Below are positions 9,744-18,147 of a stretch of 64,000 nucleotides of DNA, piece by piece; position 1 is the stretch's first letter, and each line of letters opens with the position of its first letter. The position numbers were made by a program, and so were the translations under genes. Location: contig NZ_CP029187.1 of NCBI RefSeq assembly GCF_003097535.1, positions 3,286,001 to 3,350,000 on the forward strand. Direction: 5' to 3'. This DNA comes from Flavobacterium pallidum. GTDB lineage: Bacteria > Bacteroidota > Bacteroidia > Flavobacteriales > Flavobacteriaceae. Under the pieces are notes generated by a model. It was given only the letters and a program-made list of their open reading frames with translations. It was not told the DNA's origin and did not search any database.

Positions 9744-9884
9744 GCCACTGAAAATTAATTATCGGCTGCAAATGTATGTATTAAAATGAATTACAGGCAG
9801 GAATTTTAGTTAAGATACTTATTTCCAGTCGCAGTGGGCAGTCGCAGCAGGCAGTGGAAAGCGCTTACATTGACACGGATGCCC

Positions 9885-9959
9885 TAGCCCTGATGGAAGC
9901 GGCATCCTTTTTCCTGCTCCTTTAGCAGGGAAAAGATACAGCGGACAGCAGGAAAAGCT
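9885..9959 (+). repeat. 75-bp dispersed hairpin element, copy 1
   Basis: This is identical over all 75 bases to 43005-43079. It contains an 11-bp stem (CTTTTTCCTGC paired with GCAGGGAAAAG, 7-nt loop) between the conserved blocks GATGGAAGCGGCATCC and GATACAGCGGACAGC. It lies between divergent genes (7779-9743 minus, 10072 plus). No gene is visible in it. Confidence 0.9.
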
Positions 9960-9994
9960 CCTGAATAAACAACAATAATTTAACTTTAAAGCAC

Positions 9995-10026
9995 TTGCAT
10001 TCAATAAATTAAAAAGTGTACTTTTG
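9995..10026 (+). promoter_or_regulatory. Bacteroidota-type promoter for the J/KTSC gene
   Basis: TTG at 9995-9997, 21 nt, then TACTTTTG at 10019-10026 matches the -33/-7 consensus of the housekeeping sigma factor in this phylum. It places transcription start roughly 40 nt before the ATG at 10072. It also argues against the in-frame TTG at 10024 as a start codon. Confidence 0.65.
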
Positions 10027-10071
10027 CAAAAATTTTTAAAAGGCATTTTGTTGCCGGAATATAAGCATATT

Positions 10072-10512
10072 ATGAAAAAAATCGCTGAATACAGGACGCT
10101 GCTCAATGTCGACAAGACTGTGGAACTGAAAGAATTGAAGACCATTTACCGCAACTCGATGAAGGAATGCCATCCTGATAAATTCCAGGGTGACGATGCC
10201 GGACTGGCAGCCGCGGAAGCACAGAGTAAAAACGTTATTGAAGCATATCATTTTTTGGTAAGCATCCATCCTGACACTATAAAACTGGGACAGGAAGAGT
10301 ATAATAATACGATCGCGACGGCTACGTTGGTCGATTTCAATTATGAGAACATCAGGCTCAAAGCGGTTTTTTCAAACGGCAGCAGTTATGAGTATTTCAG
10401 CGTGCCAAAAGCGACTTACATCAAGATGATCAACGCCGATTCGCCGAACCGTTTTGCGAAAAGGCATATTTTCCAGGCTTTTCCGTATAGGAAACTGACG
10501 AATCAGGAATAA
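10072..10512 (+). CDS. J-domain plus KTSC-domain protein, 146 aa
   Basis: The N-terminal half is a J domain: helix II KTIYRNSMKECHPDKF has the HPD motif that stimulates Hsp70 ATPase. The C-terminal half (about 85-146, GSSYEYFSVPKATYIKMI to FQAFPYRKL) is a KTSC domain, a short module often seen fused to other domains. The fusion suggests recruitment of DnaK to whatever KTSC binds, which is unknown. I chose ATG 10072 because the earlier TTG lies in the promoter. It stands alone on the plus strand. An AT-rich palindrome follows it. Confidence 0.8.
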   Translation: MKKIAEYRTLLNVDKTVELKELKTIYRNSMKECHPDKFQGDDAGLAAAEAQSKNVIEAYHFLVSIHPDTIKLGQEEYNNTIATATLVDFNYENIRLKAVFSNGSSYEYFSVPKATYIKMINADSPNRFAKRHIFQAFPYRKLTNQE

Positions 10513-10590
10513 TTACGAATTACGAATTATTAATTACGAATTGCGAAATGCTACGTCCGTAATTTCGTAATTCATAATTCGTAATTTCCT
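10513..10590. repeat. Intergenic AT-rich palindrome
   Basis: An imperfect inverted repeat built on AATTACGAATTATTAATTACGAA on the left and ATTTCGTAATTCATAATTCGTAAT on the right surrounds a short GC-richer centre (GCTACGTCCGTA). It fills the space between the J/KTSC stop and the next promoter. It is one of several intergenic palindromes in this window. Confidence 0.65.
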
Positions 10591-10631
10591 CACCTTTTCT
10601 ACGTAATTTTGCAACCTTAAAACACGATTGT

Positions 10632-12044
10632 ATGAAAATCGAGCAAATTTACACCGGCTGCATTGCGCAGGCCGCCTATTATCTGGAAAGCAACGGAGAG
10701 GCTGCCATATTCGACCCGCTCCGGGAAGTGCAGCCATACATAGACAAAGCCAAAAAGGATGAAGCGCAGATCAAATACATTTTTGAGACGCATTTTCATG
10801 CCGATTTCGTTTCGGGACATCTGGACCTCGCCAGGAAAACGAATGCTCAAATCGTTTATGGCCCTACGGCATCCCCGAAATTTGATGCCATCATTGCCAG
10901 TGACAACCAGGAATTCAAAATAGGGAATTGCACTGTCAAAACGATCCATACGCCAGGACACACTCTGGAAAGCACCTGCTACCTCCTGATTGATGAAAAT
11001 GATATCCCGCAAGGCATCATTACCGGCGATACCTTATTTATAGGTGATGTAGGGCGTCCGGACCTGGCACAGGAAATGGCTTCAGACCTGACGCAGGAAA
11101 AACTCGCATCTGAATTGTTTGATTCGCTTCGCAATAAAATCATGGTTTTGCCTGATGAACTGACGGTTTACCCTAGCCATGGCGCAGGAAGTGCCTGCGG
11201 AAAAAACATGAGCAAGGAGACCACCGATAGCCTGGGCAACCAGAAAAAAACCAATTATGCTTTGCGCGCCGATATGACCCGCGAGGAATTCATCACTGAA
11301 TTATTGGACGGTTTAGGCCTTCCTCCTGCTTATTTCCCCCAGAACGTTGCGATGAATATTGAAGGTTATGAAAGCCTCGATAATATTATAGGTAAAAGCT
11401 TAAAAAAACTCGATCCGCAGGCTTTTAAATCGATCGCCGGAGAAACTGATGCCATTGTACTGGATGTGCGCAATGAGAATGACTTCGTAAAATCGCATAT
11501 CCCGGGATCTGTATTTATAGGTATTGATGGGAATTTTGCGCCATGGGTGGGCGCTTTGGTAATGAATGTCAATCAGCCACTATTAATAGTAACGCCGGAA
11601 GGCCGCGAGCAGGAAACCATTACACGGCTATCGCGTGTCGGGTTCGACCATGTCCTGGGATACCTTGAAGGCGGGATTGAAGCCTGGGCTTCGGCAGGAT
11701 TTGAAACCGATTCTATGGAATCCATCAGCCCTGAAGAATTTGCAGGTCGCTTTGCTGCAGAAAACACCATCGTTGATGCCAGGAAACCGGGTGAATACAG
11801 TGCCGAACATATTCCCGGCGCTTTGAACATCGCCCTGGATTCCGTAAATAATGAGATTAACAATATTCCAAAGGAGGCGTTTTACCTGCATTGCGCAGGT
11901 GGATACCGCTCGGTGATTATGGGATCGATATTGAAATCAAGGGGCATCCACAATTTCATCAATGTAGAGAAAGGCATCAGCGGGATCCGCAAAACCGATA
12001 TCCGTTTGTCAAACTTCGTATGCCCTTCGGAAACAAAACAATAA
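10632..12044 (+). CDS. MBL-fold hydrolase fused to two rhodanese domains (persulfide dioxygenase-like)
   Basis: Residues about 1-245 are a glyoxalase II-like metallo-beta-lactamase fold with metal ligands in ETHFHADFVSGH, HTPGHTLEST and GDTLFIGDVGRPD, as in ETHE1/CstB persulfide dioxygenases. Two rhodanese domains follow. The first (about 255-355, VLDVRNENDFVKSHIPGS) has no catalytic cysteine. The second (about 370-455) carries C421 in HCAGGYRS. The likely role is oxidation of glutathione- or protein-bound persulfide to sulfite, with sulfur transfer at C421, protecting against sulfide. The 470-aa length suits this architecture. A -7 box (TAATTTTG at 10604-10611) lies just upstream. Confidence 0.85.
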   Translation: MKIEQIYTGCIAQAAYYLESNGEAAIFDPLREVQPYIDKAKKDEAQIKYIFETHFHADFVSGHLDLARKTNAQIVYGPTASPKFDAIIASDNQEFKIGNCTVKTIHTPGHTLESTCYLLIDENDIPQGIITGDTLFIGDVGRPDLAQEMASDLTQEKLASELFDSLRNKIMVLPDELTVYPSHGAGSACGKNMSKETTDSLGNQKKTNYALRADMTREEFITELLDGLGLPPAYFPQNVAMNIEGYESLDNIIGKSLKKLDPQAFKSIAGETDAIVLDVRNENDFVKSHIPGSVFIGIDGNFAPWVGALVMNVNQPLLIVTPEGREQETITRLSRVGFDHVLGYLEGGIEAWASAGFETDSMESISPEEFAGRFAAENTIVDARKPGEYSAEHIPGALNIALDSVNNEINNIPKEAFYLHCAGGYRSVIMGSILKSRGIHNFINVEKGISGIRKTDIRLSNFVCPSETKQ

Positions 12045-12130
12045 AGGCCGAAAACCATAAATTTTACTAAAAAAAACACCAGTAAACTTAAAAATAAATA
12101 CTTTTGCACTCTAAAATTAAAATCCAACAA

Positions 12131-13303
12131 ATGAAAAAAGTCCTTTTGATATTACTTGCTTCGATGGCGGCAGTATCGTGTAAAAAAGCAGGTGAGAATG
12201 AATTCATAATTACAGCCGACGCTAAAGGTGTAGCGGACGGCACTGAAGTTTTCCTGGTAAAACAAGACTCTACCGGAAGGATTGTCAATGTGGATACCGC
12301 AAAAGTGCAGGGCGGTAAATTTGAATTTGAAGGCAAAGTGACAGAGCCGACACAGCATTACATCAAAATGCAGGAAAAAGGAAAAACAGAACAGCAAAGC
12401 AAATATGCCAATCAGGGCTTTACTTTAATCCTGGAACAAGGCGATATCAATGTTCAGGTTGACAAAGATACCTTACAGAAAAGTAAAGTTACGGGAACAC
12501 TCAGCAATGACAGTTTTGCAGAGTACCTTGAATTGCCTGTATTGAAGAAAGTAAAAGCTTACGAACAGGCAAATCAGAAAAAATATACCGCAGCAATGCA
12601 GAAAAATGATACCGCCACTATGGGGGAAATCATCAGGAAATATAAGCCTTTGTCAGAGGCAGTGAAAAAAGAATCCCTGAAATTCATCGAAAAAAATCCA
12701 AAATCTTACTATTCCTTATTGTTCCTTAGCCAAAACTTAAGGGAAAAGGATGCTGACCTGAACAAACTACAAAAGGATTTTGACAATCTTGACCCTTCCC
12801 TGAAGAAGACCTATATCGGTAAAAAAGTGAAGGAAATGATTCCTCAGATCAAGCAATTCCAGGAAGCCAATGCAAAATCAGGCCCGGCTGTAGGGACTGC
12901 GGCGCCTGAATTCAGCGCACCAACCCCTGATGGCAAAACCCTTTCACTGAAACAGGCTATGGGAAAAGTGACCTTGGTTGATTTCTGGGCTTCATGGTGT
13001 GGACCATGCAGGAAAGAAAGCCCGAATGTAGTAGCGCTTTACAATGAATTTCATGCAAAAGGGCTTAATATCATCAGTGTATCACTGGACCAGGATGCCG
13101 CCAAATGGAAAGAAGCTATTGCTGCCGATAAACTGGCATGGGCACACGTTTCGAACCTAAAGCAATGGAAGGAACCTATTGCAATGCAGTATAATGTAAA
13201 AAGCATCCCCGCTACCTTCCTGTTGGATTCACGCGGGATAATCGTTGCTAAAGATTTGCAGGGTGAAGCCTTAAAGGAAAAAGTGGCATCACTTTTGAAA
13301 TAA
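12131..13303 (+). CDS. TlpA-like thioredoxin lipoprotein with DUF4369 domain (first of a pair)
   Basis: The protein begins KKVLLILLASMAAVSCKK, a lipobox, so the mature protein is lipid-anchored. Residues about 25-140 are a DUF4369 beta-domain and a helical linker follows. The last about 135 residues are a TlpA/AhpC-type thioredoxin with the redox pair C290/C293 in WASWCGPCRKE and a cis-proline in KSIPATFLL. It probably reduces or rearranges disulfides outside the inner membrane. ATG 12131 is preferred to an earlier in-frame codon, because TACTTTTG (12099-12106) just before it looks like a -7 box. The neighbour 20 nt downstream is a close paralogue. Confidence 0.87.
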   Translation: MKKVLLILLASMAAVSCKKAGENEFIITADAKGVADGTEVFLVKQDSTGRIVNVDTAKVQGGKFEFEGKVTEPTQHYIKMQEKGKTEQQSKYANQGFTLILEQGDINVQVDKDTLQKSKVTGTLSNDSFAEYLELPVLKKVKAYEQANQKKYTAAMQKNDTATMGEIIRKYKPLSEAVKKESLKFIEKNPKSYYSLLFLSQNLREKDADLNKLQKDFDNLDPSLKKTYIGKKVKEMIPQIKQFQEANAKSGPAVGTAAPEFSAPTPDGKTLSLKQAMGKVTLVDFWASWCGPCRKESPNVVALYNEFHAKGLNIISVSLDQDAAKWKEAIAADKLAWAHVSNLKQWKEPIAMQYNVKSIPATFLLDSRGIIVAKDLQGEALKEKVASLLK

Positions 13304-13322
13304 TAAAATTAATGCTGTAATC

Positions 13323-14450
13323 ATGAAAAAAGTAACATTCCTTGTTTTAATGGCCATCGGACTGGTTTCATTTACGGTTCTTGATGCTGATTTTACGATT
13401 ACGGGAACTGCTGCCGGAATCGAAAACGGCAAGAAAATATACCTGCAGAAACAGGATGAGAAAAAGGCCGGTAGCTTCATCAATGTGGACTCGGCTAAAG
13501 TGGAAAACGGAAAATTCGTTTTCAAAGGAAAGACCGTCGAGCCTTCCATCCATTTTTTACAGGTTGATAAGAACGAAGGAAAAGTAGTTTTCATCCTTGA
13601 AGGCGGAAAAATCAATTTTACGATATACAAGGACAGTATAGGCAAAAGTAAGATTGGCGGGACACGCAGCAATGATGACCTGCAGGTGTTCAATGCTGCT
13701 GCAATGAAAATCCAGGACAAAATGATGAAGTACCAGGAAGCCAATAATACCAAATGGGCTGAAGCCAATAAAGCCAAGGATACCCTGGTGATGAACAAAC
13801 TGATGGCTGACGTAAAGGTATACCAGGACCAGATGGTGGCACTCTCTTCAGAATTTCCGGAGAAAAACCCGAAGTCTTTCCTATCGGTACTTTTCATAGA
13901 CAACATGTTTAACAATCCTGAAGTGGATATCCAGAAAATCCGCAAAGCGTTCGACAACCTGGATCCCCCGTTGAAAAACACCAAAACAGGCAAACTTATA
14001 CAATCGAAAATTTCCAACTTTAAAGCACTTGCTGTCGGCAATGAAGCGCCTGATTTTTCAGGACCAGGCCCGGAAGGGCAAACCGTTTCGCTGAAAAAAT
14101 CATTGGGCAAAGTGACGATCATCGACTTCTGGGCTTCATGGTGCGGACCCTGCAGAAAGGAAAACCCGAATGTCGTGGCTTTATACAAGGATTACCATGC
14201 AAAAGGACTCAACATCGTCAGTGTGTCTCTGGATAAGGATGCTGTGAAATGGAAAGAAGCCATTGCAAAAGACGGGCTGGACTGGATACACCTTTCGAAC
14301 CTGCAATTCTGGGAAGAACCCATTGCCGTGATGTACAACATCAAGAGCATTCCCGCTACCTACATATTGGATGAAAAGGGAATGATTATTGGTAAAGATT
14401 TGCGTGGAGCAGAATTAAGGGCGAAAATTGCTTCAGTTTTAGACAAATAA
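13323..14450 (+). CDS. TlpA-like thioredoxin with DUF4369 domain (second of a pair)
   Basis: It has the same architecture as the gene before it: signal sequence, DUF4369 domain, helical linker and a TlpA thioredoxin fold with C274/C277 in WASWCGPCRKE and KSIPATYIL. The thioredoxin parts of the two proteins are nearly alike and the linkers differ, so this is a tandem duplication that has diverged outside the redox domain. Unlike its partner, it has no lipobox cysteine (LVSFTVLDADF), so it may be soluble in the periplasm. It lies 19 nt from the first copy, in one operon, and a strong terminator follows. Confidence 0.86.
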   Translation: MKKVTFLVLMAIGLVSFTVLDADFTITGTAAGIENGKKIYLQKQDEKKAGSFINVDSAKVENGKFVFKGKTVEPSIHFLQVDKNEGKVVFILEGGKINFTIYKDSIGKSKIGGTRSNDDLQVFNAAAMKIQDKMMKYQEANNTKWAEANKAKDTLVMNKLMADVKVYQDQMVALSSEFPEKNPKSFLSVLFIDNMFNNPEVDIQKIRKAFDNLDPPLKNTKTGKLIQSKISNFKALAVGNEAPDFSGPGPEGQTVSLKKSLGKVTIIDFWASWCGPCRKENPNVVALYKDYHAKGLNIVSVSLDKDAVKWKEAIAKDGLDWIHLSNLQFWEEPIAVMYNIKSIPATYILDEKGMIIGKDLRGAELRAKIASVLDK

Positions 14451-14470
14451 TAATAGATTTAGATATCGAT

Positions 14471-14500
14471 AAAAGGCTTCACGAAATTGAAGCCTTTTTT
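14471..14500 (+). terminator. Terminator of the thioredoxin pair
   Basis: AAAAGGCTTC, an 8-nt loop, then GAAGCCTTTTTT makes a 10-bp stem with a T run, 20 nt after the stop at 14450. It is a classic intrinsic terminator. Confidence 0.85.
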
Positions 14501-14554
14501 ATTGGCTTAAAATCCAAAAGATTAGAAATAATCCCGAAATATCTGGCATTTAAG

Positions 14555-14585
14555 TTTGCAAACACCAAAAGTGTTTTTATATTTG
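14555..14585 (+). promoter_or_regulatory. Promoter of tRNA-Tyr
   Basis: TTTG at 14555-14558, 19 nt, then TATATTTG at 14578-14585 is a full match to the Bacteroidota -33/-7 pattern, ending 17 nt before the tRNA. The same 19-nt spacing occurs at tRNA-Arg and the SRP RNA in this window. Confidence 0.8.
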
Positions 14586-14602
14586 CAACCGTCTTACGAC
14601 AC

Positions 14603-14683
14603 GGGGAGATACTCAAGCGGCCAACGAGGGCAGACTGTAAATCTGCTGTGAGAACTTCGCAGGTTCGAATCCTGCTCTCCCCA
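14603..14683 (+). tRNA. tRNA-Tyr (GTA)
   Basis: This is an 81-nt class II tRNA. The acceptor GGGGAGA pairs with TCTCCCC, discriminator A. The anticodon stem GCAGA/TCTGC encloses CTGTAAA, giving anticodon GTA. A long variable arm is followed by the T arm GCAGG-TTCGAAT-CCTGC. CCA is not encoded. It has its own promoter and a terminator about 20 nt downstream. Confidence 0.97.
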
Positions 14684-14699
14684 CACAATATTTTAAATA

Positions 14700-14735
14700 A
14701 TAAAAAACCACAAGCTCGCTTGATGGTTTTTTTGT
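14700..14735 (+). terminator. Terminator after tRNA-Tyr
   Basis: AAAACCACAAG, a CTCG loop and CTTGATGGTTTT form a stem with one bulge, followed by a T run. It ends the tRNA-Tyr transcript. Confidence 0.75.
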
Positions 14736-14962
14736 TTTAAAATATTGCGTAAGGGTCCTACCCTTACGGATCATGTAATAATCCTGCTTTCCCCACAAAC
14801 CAAAATCAGGTAACCTAAAGGGAAATGTATTGTAAATTCCACAAGCCATTGCAATAGGCTTTTTTGTTTCGTTGAATCAGGAACTAAAAAATCACCCTTT
14901 TACATCGTAAAGATTTTGTAACGTTTTTTACACTATTTTAGTCGCATATTTAAACTCAAATA

Positions 14963-16522
14963 ATGAAACGCATTATTACTTTTTTATTCCTCGCTTTATC
15001 ATTTACAGCTTTTTCGCAACAGGCAGATTATGCCCCGAAGCAGTTCATTGCCGACATAAAACTTCCTGCGGGAAAAGATGCGGTAACGTATTTCTTAACC
15101 CATGCTGCTTTGTCCAGGCTCAACGATTCATTGAAGCTCGAGTCGGTCCGGGTTATTGGCAATAAGAAAACAAACAGCACGCTATTGCTTAAGTTTAAAG
15201 ACGAAATAAACGTACTGCCTGCAATTACTGCTTACAGCAAAACAGGGCTTTTCGAATATGTAGAACCTGATTTTATTGGCCACGGGCATGGAATCAAACA
15301 AACTACGCCCAATGACCTCTATTTTTCAAGCCGTCAATGGTCGCATGTGAACAATGGTACTTTTGACCTTTCAGCTGTAGCCGATGCTGATATTGATACT
15401 GACATGGCCTGGGACATCACACAAGGCGATCCCAACCTGATCGTGGCAGTCCTGGATACCGGCCTAAGGCTGACCCATCCGGAATTTGCCGGGCGGATTG
15501 TAGATGGATGGGATTTTGTAAATAATGATAATAATCCTACTGATGATTACGGGCATGGCACAAATGTAACCGGGATTGCATTGGCAACCGGCAATAATGC
15601 GGTCGGGTATGCAGGGGTCAACTGGAATTCGAAAATCATGAGTTGTAAGATACTTGACCAAAATAACATCGGCTATTACAGTAACTGGGCAGATGCGATT
15701 TACTATGCCGTAGACCATGGCGCTAAAGTTATCAACCTGTCCGCGGGAGGAGACGGCTCGTCAACAACCTTGCTTAATGCTGCCAACTATGCTTATAACA
15801 ACAATGTCAGCCTTGTCGTATCAACGGGTAACCAAAATGGCACCATACAATATCCTGCAAAATACAACAGCACGATTGCGGTTGGGGCTACCGACTCGAA
15901 CGATGTACGCAGCAACCCGTTTTTCTGGAGTGCCACCAGCGGCAGTAACTTCGGTCCTGAAATTGACGTGGTAGCTCCGGGAAATTTCATCTATGGTCTG
16001 GATTATGCCTCCGATACGCAATACGGATACTATTGGGGTGGTACATCCCAGGCGGCTCCGCATGTGGCCGGAGTAATATCGCTGATGCTTTCCGTCAATC
16101 CTGATATTACCGTGAATGAAATCCGGCAGATTTTAATGCAATCAAGTGAAGACCAGGTCGGGGATGTACTCCATGATACCCCCGGATGGGACGAATATTA
16201 TGGCCACGGCCGATTGAATGCATACAACGCACTTATAAGTCCGCTCTTATCCGGTTCAGAATATATAGCTGAATCTAAAAACATACAGGTATACCCGAAT
16301 CCAGTCACCTCAGGTAGTTTTGAAATCGGCGGGTTTTCTCCCGAATCGCATTATGATATCAGGCTGCTTACCCTGGATGGCAAAACAATAAAGACTGTAA
16401 AATGTACAGGCGCAACAAAAGCCTCAATCGAATGCACCGCTTTATCTCCGGGAACCTACCTTGCCGTTGTAAGCAATACGGCCCGCAAACATACATTCGT
16501 AAAAAAGGTAATCAGGAAATAA
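14963..16522 (+). CDS. S8 subtilisin-family peptidase, T9SS cargo
   Basis: This is a secreted serine protease of 519 aa. A Sec signal (ITFLFLALSFTAFSQ) is followed by a propeptide-like region (about 20-115). The catalytic domain has D165 in VAVLDTGLRLTHPEF, H198 in DDYGHGTNVTG, N290 in STGNQN and S362 in WGGTSQAAPHVAG, a complete triad. The last about 85 residues (VYPNPVTSGSFEIGG to VKKVIRK) are a T9SS type A sorting domain. The protein should digest proteins at the cell surface or in the medium. The gene stands alone after the tRNA-Tyr region and converges with the helicase gene. Confidence 0.93.
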   Translation: MKRIITFLFLALSFTAFSQQADYAPKQFIADIKLPAGKDAVTYFLTHAALSRLNDSLKLESVRVIGNKKTNSTLLLKFKDEINVLPAITAYSKTGLFEYVEPDFIGHGHGIKQTTPNDLYFSSRQWSHVNNGTFDLSAVADADIDTDMAWDITQGDPNLIVAVLDTGLRLTHPEFAGRIVDGWDFVNNDNNPTDDYGHGTNVTGIALATGNNAVGYAGVNWNSKIMSCKILDQNNIGYYSNWADAIYYAVDHGAKVINLSAGGDGSSTTLLNAANYAYNNNVSLVVSTGNQNGTIQYPAKYNSTIAVGATDSNDVRSNPFFWSATSGSNFGPEIDVVAPGNFIYGLDYASDTQYGYYWGGTSQAAPHVAGVISLMLSVNPDITVNEIRQILMQSSEDQVGDVLHDTPGWDEYYGHGRLNAYNALISPLLSGSEYIAESKNIQVYPNPVTSGSFEIGGFSPESHYDIRLLTLDGKTIKTVKCTGATKASIECTALSPGTYLAVVSNTARKHTFVKKVIRK

Positions 16523-16539
16523 CAGCCAGCGCCTAATTG

Positions 16540-17961
16540 TCAATCTTCAAAATACTCTTCCTTAAACCCAATCAAATACAACTTGTCTTTTGCCCTTGTC
16601 ATCGCCGTATAAAGCCAGCGGACATAATCGCGGTTCGGGCCGTCGGGCAGGTATGGCTGCTCGATAAAAACGGTACTCCATTGCCCACCCTGTGATTTGT
16701 GGCAGGTGATGGCGTAAGAGAATTTTACCTGCAATGCATTGAAATATTCATTTTCCTTTACTTTGATGAGTTTGCGGAACTGCGCCTTCTCATCTTCATA
16801 ATCTGCCATCACTTCCTGGTAAAGGCGGTTGGATTCTTCGTAAGTAAGCGATGGCGATTCACTGTGGATCGTGTCCAGCAGTAGCACAGTATCAATCGGG
16901 AGCTGGTCAGGATAATCAATCATACGGATGCGTACTTTGGCGAATTTGAAGCCGTAGAGGTCCTTGAAGCCATAAATCTGCAACACTTCCACAATATCTC
17001 CATTGGCAATGAAGCCTGCGGCATCAGTGTCCTTAAGCCAGAAATAATTGTTCTTGACGACCATCAGCAAATCGCCTGCCGAGAGGTCGCTTTCCTTATC
17101 CAGGATCCTGGTGCGGATTTGCTGATTGTATTGGTTCGCGCGCTTATTTGAACGTACTATAAAAGCGGTGTCCTCGATGCCGATATTGCCGTACGCGGAG
17201 TGGATCGCATCCTGGATATCATCGCCATTATTAAGGCGTACAATGTCTTTAAAACCATCAAGGCTGAAATGGAAATCCTCAAAGAAATCTTCCTGCAGCA
17301 TGTCGCGCAATACCGTGGCGTTGTAAAGTATTCCGGAATTTTCCTCCTGGCGCATGACTTCATCAAGCTCGATATGGAAAATTTCCTTGTAATAATTTGC
17401 CGCAAGGCTGTCGGTATCAAGTGCCGGTGAGATTTCGAGATTTACGGGCGGCAACTGCGCCGTATCGCCCAATAAGATCATCTTGCAGCCGCTGCCGGAA
17501 TAGATATATGAAATCAGGTCATCGAGCAGCGAACCGTTCTGATACATCTTGCTGTCGGAAGCGGAATCAGAGATCATCGAAGCCTCATCGACGATGAAAA
17601 TGGTATTCTTATGTTTGTTGGGCTGAAGCGTAAAGGATACACCTCCGGCTTGTTTCTTAGGGAAATAAATCTTTTTGTGGATGGTTAAAGCCTGCTTGCG
17701 CGAATAATTTGCGATGACTTTTGCGGCGCGGCCGGTGGGTGCCAGCAGCACATACTTCTTCCCTATTTCGGGCAGGTTGTTTACGATGGCGGAAATCACA
17801 GTGGTTTTGCCGGTACCGGCGTAGCCTTTGAGGACAAAGATTTCGTCAGGGTTCCTATTGGTCACGAATTCTGATACCTGCTGAAAGAAAATATCCTGCT
17901 TGAATGTAGGCTGGAACGGAAAATTTCGGGAAAGGACGGAGTAGAATTCGCGTGCGGTCAT
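16540..17961 (-). CDS. RecD-like superfamily 1 DNA helicase, 473 aa
   Basis: This is an ATP-dependent helicase of the RecD/Dda type. Walker A is GYAGTGKTT with K52, Walker B is FIVDEASMIS, and motif III is LLGDTAQLPPV. The C-terminal UvrD_C_2 region has the motif ITCHKSQGGQWSTVFIE, followed by VRWLYTAMTRAKDKLYLIG. It unwinds DNA 5' to 3' in repair or replication restart. At 473 aa it is shorter than RecD2 proteins and lacks their N-terminal extension. It is a single gene; RecB/RecC partners are not in the window. Confidence 0.88.
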   Translation of the reverse strand: MTAREFYSVLSRNFPFQPTFKQDIFFQQVSEFVTNRNPDEIFVLKGYAGTGKTTVISAIVNNLPEIGKKYVLLAPTGRAAKVIANYSRKQALTIHKKIYFPKKQAGGVSFTLQPNKHKNTIFIVDEASMISDSASDSKMYQNGSLLDDLISYIYSGSGCKMILLGDTAQLPPVNLEISPALDTDSLAANYYKEIFHIELDEVMRQEENSGILYNATVLRDMLQEDFFEDFHFSLDGFKDIVRLNNGDDIQDAIHSAYGNIGIEDTAFIVRSNKRANQYNQQIRTRILDKESDLSAGDLLMVVKNNYFWLKDTDAAGFIANGDIVEVLQIYGFKDLYGFKFAKVRIRMIDYPDQLPIDTVLLLDTIHSESPSLTYEESNRLYQEVMADYEDEKAQFRKLIKVKENEYFNALQVKFSYAITCHKSQGGQWSTVFIEQPYLPDGPNRDYVRWLYTAMTRAKDKLYLIGFKEEYFED

Positions 17962-17989
17962 AGGCGCAAAGGTAAGGGAATAGTCCGGA

Positions 17990-18094
17990 AGACTGGAAGT
18001 CCGGAAGACCGAAAGTTTTACAAACTTGCTTAAAAATTTACATTTAAAAAATGAATCTATTAGCGCGCCATTCTTTCGGACTTCCGGACTTCGA
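17990..18094. repeat. Inverted repeat between divergent genes
   Basis: GAAGTCCGGAAGACCGAAAG at 17996-18015 is the reverse complement, with one mismatch, of 18073-18092. A further copy of the word GTCCGGAAGAC stands just before the left arm. The arms frame 57 nt of AT-rich sequence between the divergent helicase and DUF3822 genes. Confidence 0.75.
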
Positions 18095-18147
18095 CTTTAC
18101 CAACTTCTAATAAAAAAACCGTAAGTTTGCCACTCTCAATCCATCCT

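Noticed and set aside
7743..9789. Several plus-strand frames of 60-134 aa
   Set aside because: They are shadows of the 654-aa endonuclease gene, with compositions unlike proteins and no starts of their own.
10024..10071. TTG at 10024 as the start of the J/KTSC protein
   Set aside because: It overlaps the -7 box; the J domain begins properly at ATG 10072.
13289..14188. 299-aa minus-strand frame opposite the second thioredoxin gene
   Set aside because: Its length comes from the coding bias of the true gene on the other strand; composition is rich in S, F and L with no domain.
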